From Clostridia bacterium (GTDB lineage: Bacteria; Bacillota; Clostridia; TANB77; CAG-465), in the NCBI GenBank assembly GCA_030524345.1, contig JAUNGP010000012.1, positions 1-56,264 on the forward strand: 56,264 bases of DNA, written 5' to 3'. Below the pieces are notes generated by a model. The model saw only the letters and a program-made list of their open reading frames with translations. It did not search any database and was not told the origin of the DNA. This document shows, piece after piece, positions 1 to 8,401 of the stretch. Made by a program: the position numbers and the translations under genes. Position 1 is the stretch's first letter. The number at the start of each line of letters is the position of its first letter.

Positions 1-362
1 GGAACGATCAAAATGATAAATATGGGAAACGTCCTGAAAGTGTAGTAGTACAGATCCTAGTTAAAGGAGAAGTAGTAACAGAATATGCCATAAATGAAAA
101 AGAAAATTGGACACATACATTTGAGTTACCAAAGTATGATGAACTTGGAAATAAAGTAGAATATAGCATAGTAGAAAAAGAAGTAAGAGATTATGAAAGT
201 AAAATAGAGGGAAATAAAATAATCAATACATGTACATATGAACCACCAGTAGAAACAAGTGATAAAAATATTTGGATCTATTTAATCATTTTCCTTATAG
301 CAATTGTTGGAATAGTAAGTGTGATATTTTTTGTAGTAAAGAAAGATAAAAGAGTTAAATAA
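1..362 (+). CDS. C-terminal part of a Cna-B-type surface protein (5' end outside window)
   Basis: The frame is open from the first base and ends with TAA at 360-362. The visible 119 residues begin with a segment resembling the Cna protein B-type fold (NDQNDKYGKRPESV, then VEYSIVEKEV). These domains form stalks in Gram-positive adhesins. A 23-residue membrane segment (IWIYLIIFLIAIVGIVSVIF) and a basic tail (KKDKRVK) follow, which is the layout of a sortase sorting signal. The expected LPxTG is absent; only a degenerate PPVETSD precedes the helix. Either a variant sortase recognises it or the protein is simply membrane-anchored. A terminator follows directly. The family call is good; the ligand is unknown. 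Confidence 0.75.
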   Translation, partial: NDQNDKYGKRPESVVVQILVKGEVVTEYAINEKENWTHTFELPKYDELGNKVEYSIVEKEVRDYESKIEGNKIINTCTYEPPVETSDKNIWIYLIIFLIAIVGIVSVIFFVVKKDKRVK

Positions 363-366
363 AAAA

Positions 367-392
367 ATGAGCTTTAAATAAGCTCATTTTAT
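367..392 (+). terminator. Rho-independent terminator of the surface-protein gene
   Basis: An 8-bp stem ATGAGCTT / AAGCTCAT with a 5-nt loop is followed by TTTTAT. It is preceded by a run of A, so it could also stop minus-strand transcripts. Confidence 0.8.
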
Positions 393-407
393 ATTGCTTT
401 TTACTAC

Positions 408-435
408 TTGATTTTACATAATTATGTGATATAAT
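408..435 (+). promoter_or_regulatory. Promoter for the 482 gene and nfi
   Basis: TTGATT at 408-413 and TATAAT at 430-435 are separated by 16 bp. TG at 427-428 gives an extended -10 element. The next gene starts 47 bases downstream of the -10. Confidence 0.6.
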
Positions 436-481
436 ATAACGAGTAAAAATAATGAATCTTATCACAAATGGAGGTAATGGA

Positions 482-679
482 ATGGGTTTTAATCAAGTAT
501 TTAAAAATGTTAAGAAGGTTGAGGATATCTCAAAAGGCTATGTTATTTGTCGTAAAAATGGCAAAAATTATTTAGAAAAGAATGGTAAATGCTATGAATT
601 GCCAGATGGAAACATTGACATGGTAAATTCTGGTATTTTTATCAATGGAGAAAAAATTTATGTAGAACAGTTTGAGTGA
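482..679 (+). CDS. Small hypothetical protein, 65 aa
   Basis: Unrecognised small soluble protein rich in Lys, Asn and Gly (begins MGFNQVFKNVKK). The start at 482 was chosen because GGAGG at 470-474 lies 7 bases before it; an in-frame ATG at 452 lacks such a site. There are two Cys (CRKNGK, KCYEL) and no membrane segment. It is followed within 17 bases by endonuclease V and is probably co-transcribed with it. No function is proposed. Confidence 0.6.
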   Translation: MGFNQVFKNVKKVEDISKGYVICRKNGKNYLEKNGKCYELPDGNIDMVNSGIFINGEKIYVEQFE

Positions 680-696
680 TTACTGAGGAAAAAAGT

Positions 697-1401
697 ATGG
701 ATTATCAAAAAGAGATTGAATTTTCTAAGATACAGGAAAAATTGCGCTTGCAAATTGAGTTTACATCAATTGATATATCTAAGATAAATAGTATTGCAGG
801 AATCGATGTTGCTTACTTTACTTCTAAAGAAGTGGAATATGGATGTTGTAGTATTGTTGTTTTGGAATTTCCATCTTTAAAAGTTATAGAAATAGTGGAT
901 CATGTAAGTGTCATTTATGAACCTTATGTTCCAGGTTATTTATCTTTTAGGGAACTTCCAGTAGTACTTGAAGCAATAGAAAAAGTAAGTGAAAATGTAG
1001 ACTTATTTATGTTTGATGGTAATGGGTATTTACATCCTAAAAACATGGGAATTGCCACACATGCTTCCTTTTATATTCATAAGCCTTGCATTGGAGTTGC
1101 TAAAAATTATTTTAAAATTTTTAATATTGATTTTACTATGCCTAAAAATACTTTTGGCGCAACAACTAATATTTCTAATGGTGATGAAGTGCTAGGTGTT
1201 GCAATGAGGAGTAGAATTAATTGTAATCCAATCTTTGTATCTTGTGGAAATTATATTACATTAGAAGAGTGTGTGGAAATTGTAAAAAGATGTATTTTGA
1301 AGGAAAGCAGAATACCTGTACCAACTAGATATGCAGATATACAGACACACAAATTACGAAAAGAAGCGAGTGAAAAAGTTACAAAAGGACATCTTAATTG
1401 A
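697..1401 (+). CDS. nfi: Endonuclease V (deoxyinosine 3' endonuclease)
   Basis: Repair nuclease that nicks DNA one base 3' of deoxyinosine; some family members also act on inosine in RNA. The 234-residue length suits the family. Visible family motifs are AGIDVAY (metal-binding Asp37), the YVPGYLSFRE block with Glu86, and the DGNGYLHP block with Asp107 and His113. The ATG at 697 was chosen because TGAGG lies 8-12 bases upstream. A GTG at 676 is in frame but overlaps the preceding stop and has no clear ribosome site. The stop codon lies inside the terminator hairpin that follows. Identification is secure. Confidence 0.93.
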   Translation: MDYQKEIEFSKIQEKLRLQIEFTSIDISKINSIAGIDVAYFTSKEVEYGCCSIVVLEFPSLKVIEIVDHVSVIYEPYVPGYLSFRELPVVLEAIEKVSENVDLFMFDGNGYLHPKNMGIATHASFYIHKPCIGVAKNYFKIFNIDFTMPKNTFGATTNISNGDEVLGVAMRSRINCNPIFVSCGNYITLEECVEIVKRCILKESRIPVPTRYADIQTHKLRKEASEKVTKGHLN

Positions 1402-1414
1402 TGTCCTTTATTTT
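1384..1414 (+). terminator. Terminator of nfi
   Basis: A 10-bp perfect stem AAAGGACATC / GATGTCCTTT with a TTAATT loop is followed by ATTTT. The nfi stop codon is part of the hairpin. Confidence 0.85.
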
Positions 1415-1419
1415 GGGTA

Positions 1420-1448
1420 TTGACAAATATGATGATTTGTTGTATAAT
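1420..1448 (+). promoter_or_regulatory. Promoter of the riboswitch/antiporter transcript
   Basis: Consensus TTGACA (1420-1425) and TATAAT (1443-1448) with 17-bp spacing. Transcription would begin near 1455, leaving a leader of about 140 nt before the antiporter gene. Confidence 0.85.
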
Positions 1449-1457
1449 TTTATACAT

Positions 1458-1576
1458 GATAAGGGAGTAATTAACATAAAGTAATATGTAATAGAGTCAA
1501 CATCATGATTTTTAAATCTGGCTCTATTTGAAATAATGAGACTTATCTGCATTTAGGCAGATAGGTCTTTTGTTTT
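1458..1576 (+). promoter_or_regulatory. Candidate yybP-ykoY (Mn2+) riboswitch with terminator expression platform
   Basis: The leader contains AAGGGAGTAA at 1461-1470, GTCAACATCA at 1496-1505 and ATGAGAC at 1536-1542. These resemble, in order, the conserved GGGGAGUA, GUCAACA and UGAGAC blocks of the yybP-ykoY class. The last block starts a 12-bp hairpin (AGACTTATCTGC / GCAGATAGGTCT, one G-T pair) followed by TTTGTTTT, a typical terminator. The GAGAC segment can thus pair either in the aptamer or in the terminator. Members of this class sense Mn2+ and commonly control cation exporters. Assignment is by remembered consensus; no covariance model was run. Confidence 0.65.
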
Positions 1577-1596
1577 ATGAAAGGATGGAGAGTTTT

Positions 1597-2565
1597 ATGG
1601 CATTTCATATTTTTTTACTTGTTATAGGATTTCTTTTATTATTGAAGGGTGCAGATATTTTAGTAGATGGTGCAAGTAATATAGCAAAAAAATTTAATAT
1701 ACCAGAAATTGTAATAGGTCTTACAATAGTATCTATTGGTACTTCGATGCCTGAGATGATTGTAAGTACAGCTTCTGCACTAGCAGGACACTCCGATATG
1801 TCTATTGGAAATATAGTAGGAAGTAATCTTGTAAACTTATTATTAATACTTGGACTTTGTGCAATGGTTAAACCACTCATTTTTAAGAAAGAGACAAAAT
1901 GGATAGAAAATTTTATAGCACTATTTGTAGCCCTAACATTATTATTTTTGGGAAATAATTCTATTGGAAATAACATGATTACCAGAAAAGAGGGAATTTT
2001 TCTATTATTTCTTTGTATTTTATTTTTCATTTATAATATTGTAATGGCAAAAAAGGGAAATCAATTTGATGATGAAGCTTTAGTAATCTTTGAAGATAAA
2101 AAGAAGATATCGACTTTAAAATCAACGATAGCAATTATTATTGGAATAGTAGCTTTGAAATTTGGAGGAGATTTTGTAATAGATGGTGCTACTTATATAG
2201 CACAGGTATTTGGAATTAGTGAGAAAATCATTGGACTTACTATACTTGCTATTAGTACAAGCTTACCGGAATTAATTACTTCTGTTACAGCTACTTTTAA
2301 GGGTGAAACCGATATGGCAATTGGAAATATCATAGGATCTAATATATTTAATATATTATTAATTATTGGAGTTTCTGCAGTAATTACACCAATTGAATAT
2401 TCTTTGTCATATAATAAAGATTTGATGATACTAATAGGGGCATCTACATTATTTGTATTGTTTCCATTCATCGGAAAAAAAGATCAAATGACAAGGGTAA
2501 ATGGAGCTTTATTTGTTACAGCATATATTATTTATATGATAAATTTAGTAATGAGTAATTTATAG
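1597..2565 (+). CDS. CaCA-family Ca2+/Na+ (cation) antiporter, YrbG-like
   Basis: Inner-membrane cation exchanger of 322 aa with about ten hydrophobic segments. The two signature alpha repeats are clear. The first holds GADILVDGASNIAK, SIGTSMPEM and GNIVGSNLVN; the second holds GGDFVIDGATYIAQ, AISTSLPEL and GNIIGSNIFN. The start at 1597 is supported by GGATGGAG just upstream; earlier in-frame starts fall inside the leader hairpin. It sits alone behind a riboswitch-like leader of the Mn2+-responsive class. That suggests export of Mn2+ or control by it, rather than plain Ca2+/Na+ exchange. The family is certain; the substrate is inferred. Confidence 0.9.
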   Translation: MAFHIFLLVIGFLLLLKGADILVDGASNIAKKFNIPEIVIGLTIVSIGTSMPEMIVSTASALAGHSDMSIGNIVGSNLVNLLLILGLCAMVKPLIFKKETKWIENFIALFVALTLLFLGNNSIGNNMITRKEGIFLLFLCILFFIYNIVMAKKGNQFDDEALVIFEDKKKISTLKSTIAIIIGIVALKFGGDFVIDGATYIAQVFGISEKIIGLTILAISTSLPELITSVTATFKGETDMAIGNIIGSNIFNILLIIGVSAVITPIEYSLSYNKDLMILIGASTLFVLFPFIGKKDQMTRVNGALFVTAYIIYMINLVMSNL

Positions 2566-2572
2566 GTGAAAA

Positions 2573-3048
2573 ATGATAATAGAAAATAGTTATTTTGAAG
2601 ATATAAAACGAATATTTAAAGAAAACAACCATGGATATATTACAGAGGAGAGTAATCTTTTAGGCTTAACGGATAAAGATATGAGGCAATATGTGCTAAG
2701 AGAAGAAGATATGACACTTGGATATATCATTCTTTACATTAGAAATGATTTTTGTAAAAAAGAAGATTATCCAGATAAAATTAAAAGATGCCAGAGAAAG
2801 TAGCATATATATGGGAGATTATTACTGATCAAAAATATGCAAAACAAAAAGTCGCTACGAAGCTTATGGAGTATATATGTAATAAGTATAAAGGATACTG
2901 GATATATAGTTGTGTAGATATGTCCAATATTCCATCTATAAAATTACATGAGAAAAGTGGCTTTAAACCTTTATACACTTTTCATGAAAAGCAAAATAAT
3001 CATACGACAGAACATGTTATGATGAGAAAGAAAAATGATATTATATAA
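2573..3048 (+). pseudogene. GNAT N-acetyltransferase interrupted by a frameshift
   Basis: Two overlapping frames together make one GNAT protein of normal length, about 157 aa. The first (2573-2803) gives the N-terminal half, ending near LGYIILYIRND and EDYPDKIK. The second (2788-3048) continues with VAYIWEIITD, the acetyl-CoA loop region KQKVATKLMEYI, and SIKLHEKSGFK. The change needed is -1, near the A-rich stretch at 2778-2790. The upstream ATG has a good AGGTGA site; the internal ATG at 2788 has none. It is most likely a recent frameshift mutation or a sequencing error. No canonical slippery heptamer is in frame there. Confidence 0.7.
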
Positions 3049-3192
3049 ATTTGATGAAGTATGTGCAGAGACAGTCGTTGAAGCCTTTTTATAGTAATCA
3101 CCATTGCATATTGATGAAAGGTATAGGGGTATACAGATTGTCACAATAAAGTAATTTATGCTAGATATTTGAAAAAATGAGTTTCATAGAGA

Positions 3193-3230
3193 GGGAATCA
3201 AAGCTTTGGCTTTTGCATTCCCACTTTTTT
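3193..3230 (+). terminator. Terminator between the GNAT remnant and the response regulator
   Basis: GGGAAT pairs with ATTCCC, and inside it CAAAGC pairs with GCTTTTG with one bulge; CTTTTTT follows. The stretch 3049-3192 before it holds no credible gene, only short peptide-like fragments. Confidence 0.75.
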
Positions 3231-3341
3231 ATGTTATAATAAAATGAAGAATGAATGTTATTGATCAAAAAGCTTACTTTTCATCATATAGCATTTAACT
3301 TTTATTTAATGATTTGATTGTATAATATTGATGGTGATCAT

Positions 3342-4043
3342 ATGAAGATTTTAATTATTGAAGATGAATTTAATTTAGCAGATGTAATAGCAACTAGACT
3401 TAAGAGGGAAAATTATGCCGTAGATATATGTTGTGATGGTGAAACAGGGCTAGATAATGCTTTAACAAATGTTTATGATTTGATTATATTAGATGTAATG
3501 TTGCCTAAAAGAAATGGATTTGAAATTTTAAGCCAATTAAGAAAAAGTAAGATACACTCAAAAGTGATCATGCTTACAGCTAAAACTTTATTAGAAGATA
3601 AACTAAATGGTTTTTATAAAGGAGCCAATGACTATGTAACAAAGCCATTTCATATAGATGAATTAGTGGCAAGAGTAAATATACAACTTAGAAAAGATGT
3701 GAATACACAAACAATTAAAAACAGTATTGAAGCTGGTGATTTGAGACTCAATATTAATACTTCTAATCTTTTATGTGTTAGTACCAATGAATCAATAGAT
3801 ATTATATGTAAAGAGTTCTTGTTAATGGAATATTTGATGCAAAATCCAAATCAGATTATATCAAAGGAACAAATATATGAAAAAGTATGGGGAATTGAAA
3901 ATGAATCAGAATCTAATAGTTTAGAAGCGTATTTATCTTTTATACGAAAAAAATTGAAAATGATTGGATCTAATGTTAATATAAAAGCTATTAGAGGGGT
4001 CGGTTATAAATTAGAGGTGTGTAATGAAAAAACTAAAGAATAA
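3342..4043 (+). CDS. OmpR/PhoB-family response regulator
   Basis: DNA-binding response regulator of 233 aa. Receiver domain at 1-115: acidic pocket IIEDE, phospho-acceptor Asp51 in LILDVMLP, Thr in MLTAKT and Lys in TKPF. A winged-helix output domain follows (about 135-230), ending in the typical AIRGVGYKLE. The start at 3342 (MKILIIEDE) follows TGGTGAT. A TATAAT at 3321-3326 would leave a very short leader. The gene overlaps the downstream kinase by 20 bases, so the two form a translationally coupled pair. The stimulus is unknown. Confidence 0.93.
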   Translation: MKILIIEDEFNLADVIATRLKRENYAVDICCDGETGLDNALTNVYDLIILDVMLPKRNGFEILSQLRKSKIHSKVIMLTAKTLLEDKLNGFYKGANDYVTKPFHIDELVARVNIQLRKDVNTQTIKNSIEAGDLRLNINTSNLLCVSTNESIDIICKEFLLMEYLMQNPNQIISKEQIYEKVWGIENESESNSLEAYLSFIRKKLKMIGSNVNIKAIRGVGYKLEVCNEKTKE

Positions 4044-5244
4044 GGTATTTTGTGTATTATTTTTCATACTTACATTATTTTTATTAACAATTTTATTGAT
4101 ATTTAATTATCAGGACTACAATCGTGAAAAAAATGATATTCGAAATCATTTAATGAGAATGGACTCTAATATTATTAAGCCAGGTAATCTACCAGAATTT
4201 GGAGAAATGGAGGAAAAAGAACAAAAAATTTTCATGGATCTTGAGGTTTATACTGTATTATTAGATCAAAATAATAGCGTTATTGAAGTGATAAATCATT
4301 CTGAGGAGGGGCTTAGTGATAATGAAGTTCAAAAAATAGCAGAAAACATTATCACAAATCAAAAATTAAAAAGTTTAAGTGTTGGAAATTTGTATTTTGA
4401 TGATTACTCGTTTTCATTTAAGAAAAATCATTCATTGGTAATTATAGATAATCAAAAAACACAAGAAAGATTGATATCCCTGCTTCAATCTTCTATTATA
4501 ATATTTATATTATTAGAGATTGTTATTTTGTATGTGTCATTAAAATTGACTAGTTGGATGATAAAACCGGTATTAGAAACCTTTGAGAAACAAAAACAAT
4601 TTATAACAGATGCATCTCATGAATTAAAAACCCCACTTTCTGTTATTATGGCAAGTGCAGATGCCTTAGGAAATGATCCAAGCGAAAAAAAATGGCTTAA
4701 CAATATAAAGAGCGAATCTGAAAGAATGAATAGATTAATATCTAGTTTATTAAACTTAGCAAGGGTCGAAAATGGTGTAACTAAGGATGAATGTTCTGAA
4801 ATTAATTTATCAAAATTAATTGAAATGTCAGTTCTAACATTTGAAGGAATGATATATGAGAAAAATATTGAATTAGAATATAAAATTGAAGGAAATTTAA
4901 ATTTGACTTGTAATCCAGATCAGATAAAGCAACTTATGGCAATATTGATTGATAATGCTATAAAGCATAGTGAGAAGAAGGGGAAAATAAAAGTATCTCT
5001 AAAAAAGGAAAGAAATTCCTATATTGTGGAAGTAGCGAATAAAGGAAAAGCGATACCAAAAGGAGAAGAAAAAAGAATTTTTGAAAGATTTTATAGGGTT
5101 GATGAAGCAAGAAATAGAAATGATAATAGATATGGATTAGGACTGGCTATTGCAAATAATATTGTCCTTAATCATAATGGCGAAATATCAGCTAAATCTG
5201 AAGGCGATTATACAACATTTAAGGTGGAATTTAAAATGGTTTAA
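4024..5244 (+). CDS. Sensor histidine kinase, partner of the 3342 regulator
   Basis: Membrane histidine kinase of 406 aa. TM1 (about 8-28) and TM2 (about 152-172) frame an extracytoplasmic sensor of about 120 residues that resembles no named domain. The HisKA H-box is FITDASHELKTP with His199. The catalytic domain shows the N-box IDNAIKH, an F-box region IFERFYRVDEAR and G-box YGLGLAIANNIV. It overlaps the regulator gene. The sensor is rich in acidic residues (EEKEQK, HSEEGLSDNE), which could bind cations or cationic peptides; that is a guess. Confidence 0.92.
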   Translation: MKKLKNKVFCVLFFILTLFLLTILLIFNYQDYNREKNDIRNHLMRMDSNIIKPGNLPEFGEMEEKEQKIFMDLEVYTVLLDQNNSVIEVINHSEEGLSDNEVQKIAENIITNQKLKSLSVGNLYFDDYSFSFKKNHSLVIIDNQKTQERLISLLQSSIIIFILLEIVILYVSLKLTSWMIKPVLETFEKQKQFITDASHELKTPLSVIMASADALGNDPSEKKWLNNIKSESERMNRLISSLLNLARVENGVTKDECSEINLSKLIEMSVLTFEGMIYEKNIELEYKIEGNLNLTCNPDQIKQLMAILIDNAIKHSEKKGKIKVSLKKERNSYIVEVANKGKAIPKGEEKRIFERFYRVDEARNRNDNRYGLGLAIANNIVLNHNGEISAKSEGDYTTFKVEFKMV

Positions 5245-5264
5245 CATAGTATGGGAGGAGTAAT

Positions 5265-6152
5265 ATGATACTAAATGTTAGTGGAAGAACAGATATTGTG
5301 GCCTTTTATTCTGAGTGGTTTATGAAGCGTTTGGAGGAAGGATTTGTAGATGTTAGGAATCCATTTCATCCTAAAATGGTGAGTAGAATCTATTTTTCAG
5401 ATGTAGATGCGATTCTTTTTTGTACTAAAAATCCGATTCCAATTTTAAAGTATTTAGATAAAATTCATAAGCCAATTCTTTTTCATGTAACATTGACACC
5501 ATATAAAAAAGATATAGAACCAAATGTGCCATCAAAAGATAAAATAATAAGTGCTATAAAAGAGGTATCTAATATGATTGGAATTGATCACTTGTGTGTA
5601 AGATATGATCCGATATTTCTAAGTGAAAAGTACCATATAGAATATCATATAAAAGCTTTCGATAAACTTACATCTTTACTTAATGGATATGTGAAAAAGG
5701 TGATAGTTTCTTTTATAGACAATTACAAAAATGTGAGAAAAAATGGAAATATATTGAATCTTAGAGAATTTAGTGAAGAAGATTTGAAAAGTATTGGTAA
5801 AAATTTCAGTAATATTGCTAAGAAAAACGGTATGACAGTTCAAACTTGCTTTGAAGATAGAAATTTAAGTGAGTATGGATTTGTGATAGGAGAGTGCCTG
5901 TCACATGATGTTGCTTTTAAACTGACAGGAAAAACATATAAAAAATGGACAGCCAGAAAAGAAGGAAAATGTAATTGTGTACAAATGGTGGATATTGGTG
6001 TATATAATTCATGCAAGCATTTTTGTAAATATTGTTATGCTAATTTTGATGAAAAACAGGTCATGAAAAACTTTTTAGAACATGATAGAGAATCATCACT
6101 TTTAATAGGGAAGATTATGCCTGATGATATTATCAAAGTAAGAAAAAAATAA
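5265..6152 (+). CDS. DUF1848 family protein (Cys-motif enzyme of unknown function)
   Basis: 295-aa soluble protein. It opens with ILNVSGRTDIVAFYS, contains VRYDPIFLS and ends with a Cys-rich motif: CNCVQMVDIG, then SCKHFCKYCYANFD. This layout matches what I know as the DUF1848 family. The closing CxxxCxxC resembles the [4Fe-4S] motif of radical SAM enzymes but sits at the C-terminus. GGGAGGAG lies 7 bases before the ATG. The gene follows the two-component genes by 20 bases and may be their last cistron. The biochemical function is unknown to me. Confidence 0.8.
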   Translation: MILNVSGRTDIVAFYSEWFMKRLEEGFVDVRNPFHPKMVSRIYFSDVDAILFCTKNPIPILKYLDKIHKPILFHVTLTPYKKDIEPNVPSKDKIISAIKEVSNMIGIDHLCVRYDPIFLSEKYHIEYHIKAFDKLTSLLNGYVKKVIVSFIDNYKNVRKNGNILNLREFSEEDLKSIGKNFSNIAKKNGMTVQTCFEDRNLSEYGFVIGECLSHDVAFKLTGKTYKKWTARKEGKCNCVQMVDIGVYNSCKHFCKYCYANFDEKQVMKNFLEHDRESSLLIGKIMPDDIIKVRKK

Positions 6153-6262
6153 ATATTATTTTGTAATAAAGCTATATCATTGCTATTTTTTCTGTTTTAT
6201 GCTAATATGGTTATAAATAATAATAAACTTGTTTTCAGTTTGTTATAAAGAGGGGGATTATT

Positions 6263-8332
6263 ATGAATTCGAAATATGAAGTACTATTTGAGCCGATGAA
6301 AATAGGAAATTTGAAACTTAAGAATCGCTTCGTTTTGGAGCCAATGGAAGGAACCAATATTGTAGAAGGAATGGGAAAAGCAAAATATAATGAGAAAGTA
6401 CATGATTATTATATTGAACGTGCTAAAAACGATGTTGGATTAATCATTCCTGGAATGATTTTATTAAAAAGCATGATTGGAAGTAAATGGGCATATAAAC
6501 AAGAAAAAGAATTTTTAAAAGCAAAACCATTAATTGATGAAATTCATCAGTATGGTTCAAAAGTATTTTTTCAAATTGGATGTGGATGGGGAAGAGCATT
6601 TACAATGCAATCCATGATGAGAAAAATGTATGACAATCGATTTCTTAAAGTTTTAGCTAAGCCATTATTTAATTTTAACGATTTGCTTGTTGCACCATCT
6701 AAACTACCAAATAGATGGATGCCAGATGTTGAACATCGTGAAATTACGAAGGAGGAAATTCATGAATTTATAGAGGCATATGCCAAGACTGCAAAGCTTT
6801 GTAAAGAGGCAGGGGTCGATGGTGTAGAAGTTCATGCTGTACATGAGGGCTATTTGCTTGACCAGTTTACTACAAAATATACAAATCAAAGAACAGATGA
6901 GTATGGTGGATCTTTTGAGAATCGATATCGTTTTGCAGTAGAAGTGGTGCAAGCAATTAAAAAAGAATGTGGAGTGGATTATCCAGTATCAATTCGTTTT
7001 TCAGTTACCTCAAAGACAAAAGGATTTGAGCATGGTGCTGTTCCTGGAGAAGAATATGTTGAAGTTGGAAGGGATTTAGAAGAAGGGATGAAAGCTGCCA
7101 AATATTTACAAGATGCAGGCTATGATATGTTAAATGCGGATAATGGTACATATGATGCTTGGTTTTGGGCGCATCCACCTGTATACATGCCACTTAACTG
7201 TAATTTGAAAGAGGCAGAGAAAATAAAAGAGGTCGTCAATATACCAGTAGTTTGTGCTGGAAGAATGCAGCCAGAAGAGGCAGCTAGGTCAATTAGTGAA
7301 GGAAAACTAGATGGAATTGGAATCGCCAGACAATTTCTAACAGATCCAGAGTATATTACAAAAATTAAAGAAAATCGATTGGAGGATGTATTACCTTGTA
7401 TTGCATGTCATAATGTATGTTTACCAACTTATCATTATAAAGGAGTTGGGTGTGAAGTTGAGATGAGTGATTTACCAAATCAGGGACATTGTGCGTTAAA
7501 TCCAAGAACTTTTAATGAGAAAAAATATGAAATCAAAAAGGTAGAAAATCCGAAAAATATAGCAATTATTGGCGCAGGAATTGCCGGTCTTACCGCCGCA
7601 ATTCAGCTGGTAAAGCGTGGACATCAAGTAGTAGTATATGAAAAATCAGACGAGTTATGTGGAGTATTTAATGCGGCTGCTACTCCGTCATTTAAGGAGA
7701 AAGATAAACAATTGATTCAGTGGTATAAAAGACAAGTAAAATTGCTAAATATAGACGTAAAATTTAATAGTGAAATAACGGATTTAAGTACAATAAAAAC
7801 AGATGAAATTATTATTGCAACAGGTGCAAAACCAAGATTACTGAAGGTAGCTGAAGGAAAAGATACTGTTGAAGCTATTGAGTATTTAAGAGAGTATAAG
7901 AGTGTAGGAGATAAAGTTGCTATCATTGGAGGAGGTCTTAGTGGATGTGAAATAGCATATGATTTAGCATTAAAAGGAAAACATCCAATGGTCATTGAAA
8001 TGGAAGATGACATTCTTAAAACAAAAGGCCTTTGTATGGCAAATTCTAGTTGCCTAAGAGAACTACTAAGTTTTCATGATGTTCCAGTTTATACAGAAAC
8101 TTCTTTAAAAGAGATAAAGAGTGGATCTATTGTAGTTGACTCAAAAGATGGTGAAAAAGAGTTTAAGGTAGACTCTGTTATCACTTCTTGTGGGTACATT
8201 TCTGGAACGACACTGGTAGATGAAGAAACTTTAAAGAAAAATAAAAATATACATTTACTTGGTGATGTAGATAAAGTTGGAAATCTAAAAAATGTTATAT
8301 GGAGTGCTTATGAATTAGCTTTTTCTTTATAG
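6263..8332 (+). CDS. Fe-S/flavin NADH:flavin oxidoreductase, old-yellow-enzyme type (FadH/BaiCD-like)
   Basis: 689-aa multidomain flavoenzyme. An FMN-binding TIM barrel spans about 1-375, with proton-donor region GVDGVEVHAVHEGYLLDQF and the TNQRTDEYGGSFENR motif. A Cys cluster follows (CIACHNVC, then a Cys in GHCALNP), which would hold a [4Fe-4S] centre. A C-terminal FAD/NAD(P)-binding Rossmann region contains IIGAGIAGLTAA and a second glycine motif IIGGGLSGCE. The 28-residue gap before the final Cys is longer than in classical FadH. Relatives reduce enoates, including 2,4-dienoyl-CoA and bile-acid intermediates. GAGGGGG precedes the ATG. It is a single-gene unit; the substrate is unknown. 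Confidence 0.9.
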   Translation: MNSKYEVLFEPMKIGNLKLKNRFVLEPMEGTNIVEGMGKAKYNEKVHDYYIERAKNDVGLIIPGMILLKSMIGSKWAYKQEKEFLKAKPLIDEIHQYGSKVFFQIGCGWGRAFTMQSMMRKMYDNRFLKVLAKPLFNFNDLLVAPSKLPNRWMPDVEHREITKEEIHEFIEAYAKTAKLCKEAGVDGVEVHAVHEGYLLDQFTTKYTNQRTDEYGGSFENRYRFAVEVVQAIKKECGVDYPVSIRFSVTSKTKGFEHGAVPGEEYVEVGRDLEEGMKAAKYLQDAGYDMLNADNGTYDAWFWAHPPVYMPLNCNLKEAEKIKEVVNIPVVCAGRMQPEEAARSISEGKLDGIGIARQFLTDPEYITKIKENRLEDVLPCIACHNVCLPTYHYKGVGCEVEMSDLPNQGHCALNPRTFNEKKYEIKKVENPKNIAIIGAGIAGLTAAIQLVKRGHQVVVYEKSDELCGVFNAAATPSFKEKDKQLIQWYKRQVKLLNIDVKFNSEITDLSTIKTDEIIIATGAKPRLLKVAEGKDTVEAIEYLREYKSVGDKVAIIGGGLSGCEIAYDLALKGKHPMVIEMEDDILKTKGLCMANSSCLRELLSFHDVPVYTETSLKEIKSGSIVVDSKDGEKEFKVDSVITSCGYISGTTLVDEETLKKNKNIHLLGDVDKVGNLKNVIWSAYELAFSL

Positions 8333-8354
8333 ATATAAAGGAGTCAATATAAAA

Positions 8355-8386
8355 AATGAAACTTCAGTTTTTGAAGTTTCATTTTT
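8355..8386. terminator. Bidirectional terminator between convergent genes
   Basis: A 12-bp perfect stem AATGAAACTTCA / TGAAGTTTCATT is flanked by A6 on the left and T5 on the right. It can end both the flavoenzyme gene and the minus-strand radical SAM operon. Confidence 0.85.
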
Positions 8387-8401
8387 GTATGTATTTCATA
8401 C

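Noticed and set aside
2778..2803. Programmed -1 frameshift in the GNAT gene
   Set aside because: No in-frame X-XXY-YYZ slippery heptamer and no obvious downstream stimulator; mutation or sequencing error is simpler.
3049..3192. Additional small gene after the GNAT remnant
   Set aside because: Only fragments such as HIDERYRGIQIV and short ORFs without ribosome sites; at most a decayed remnant.
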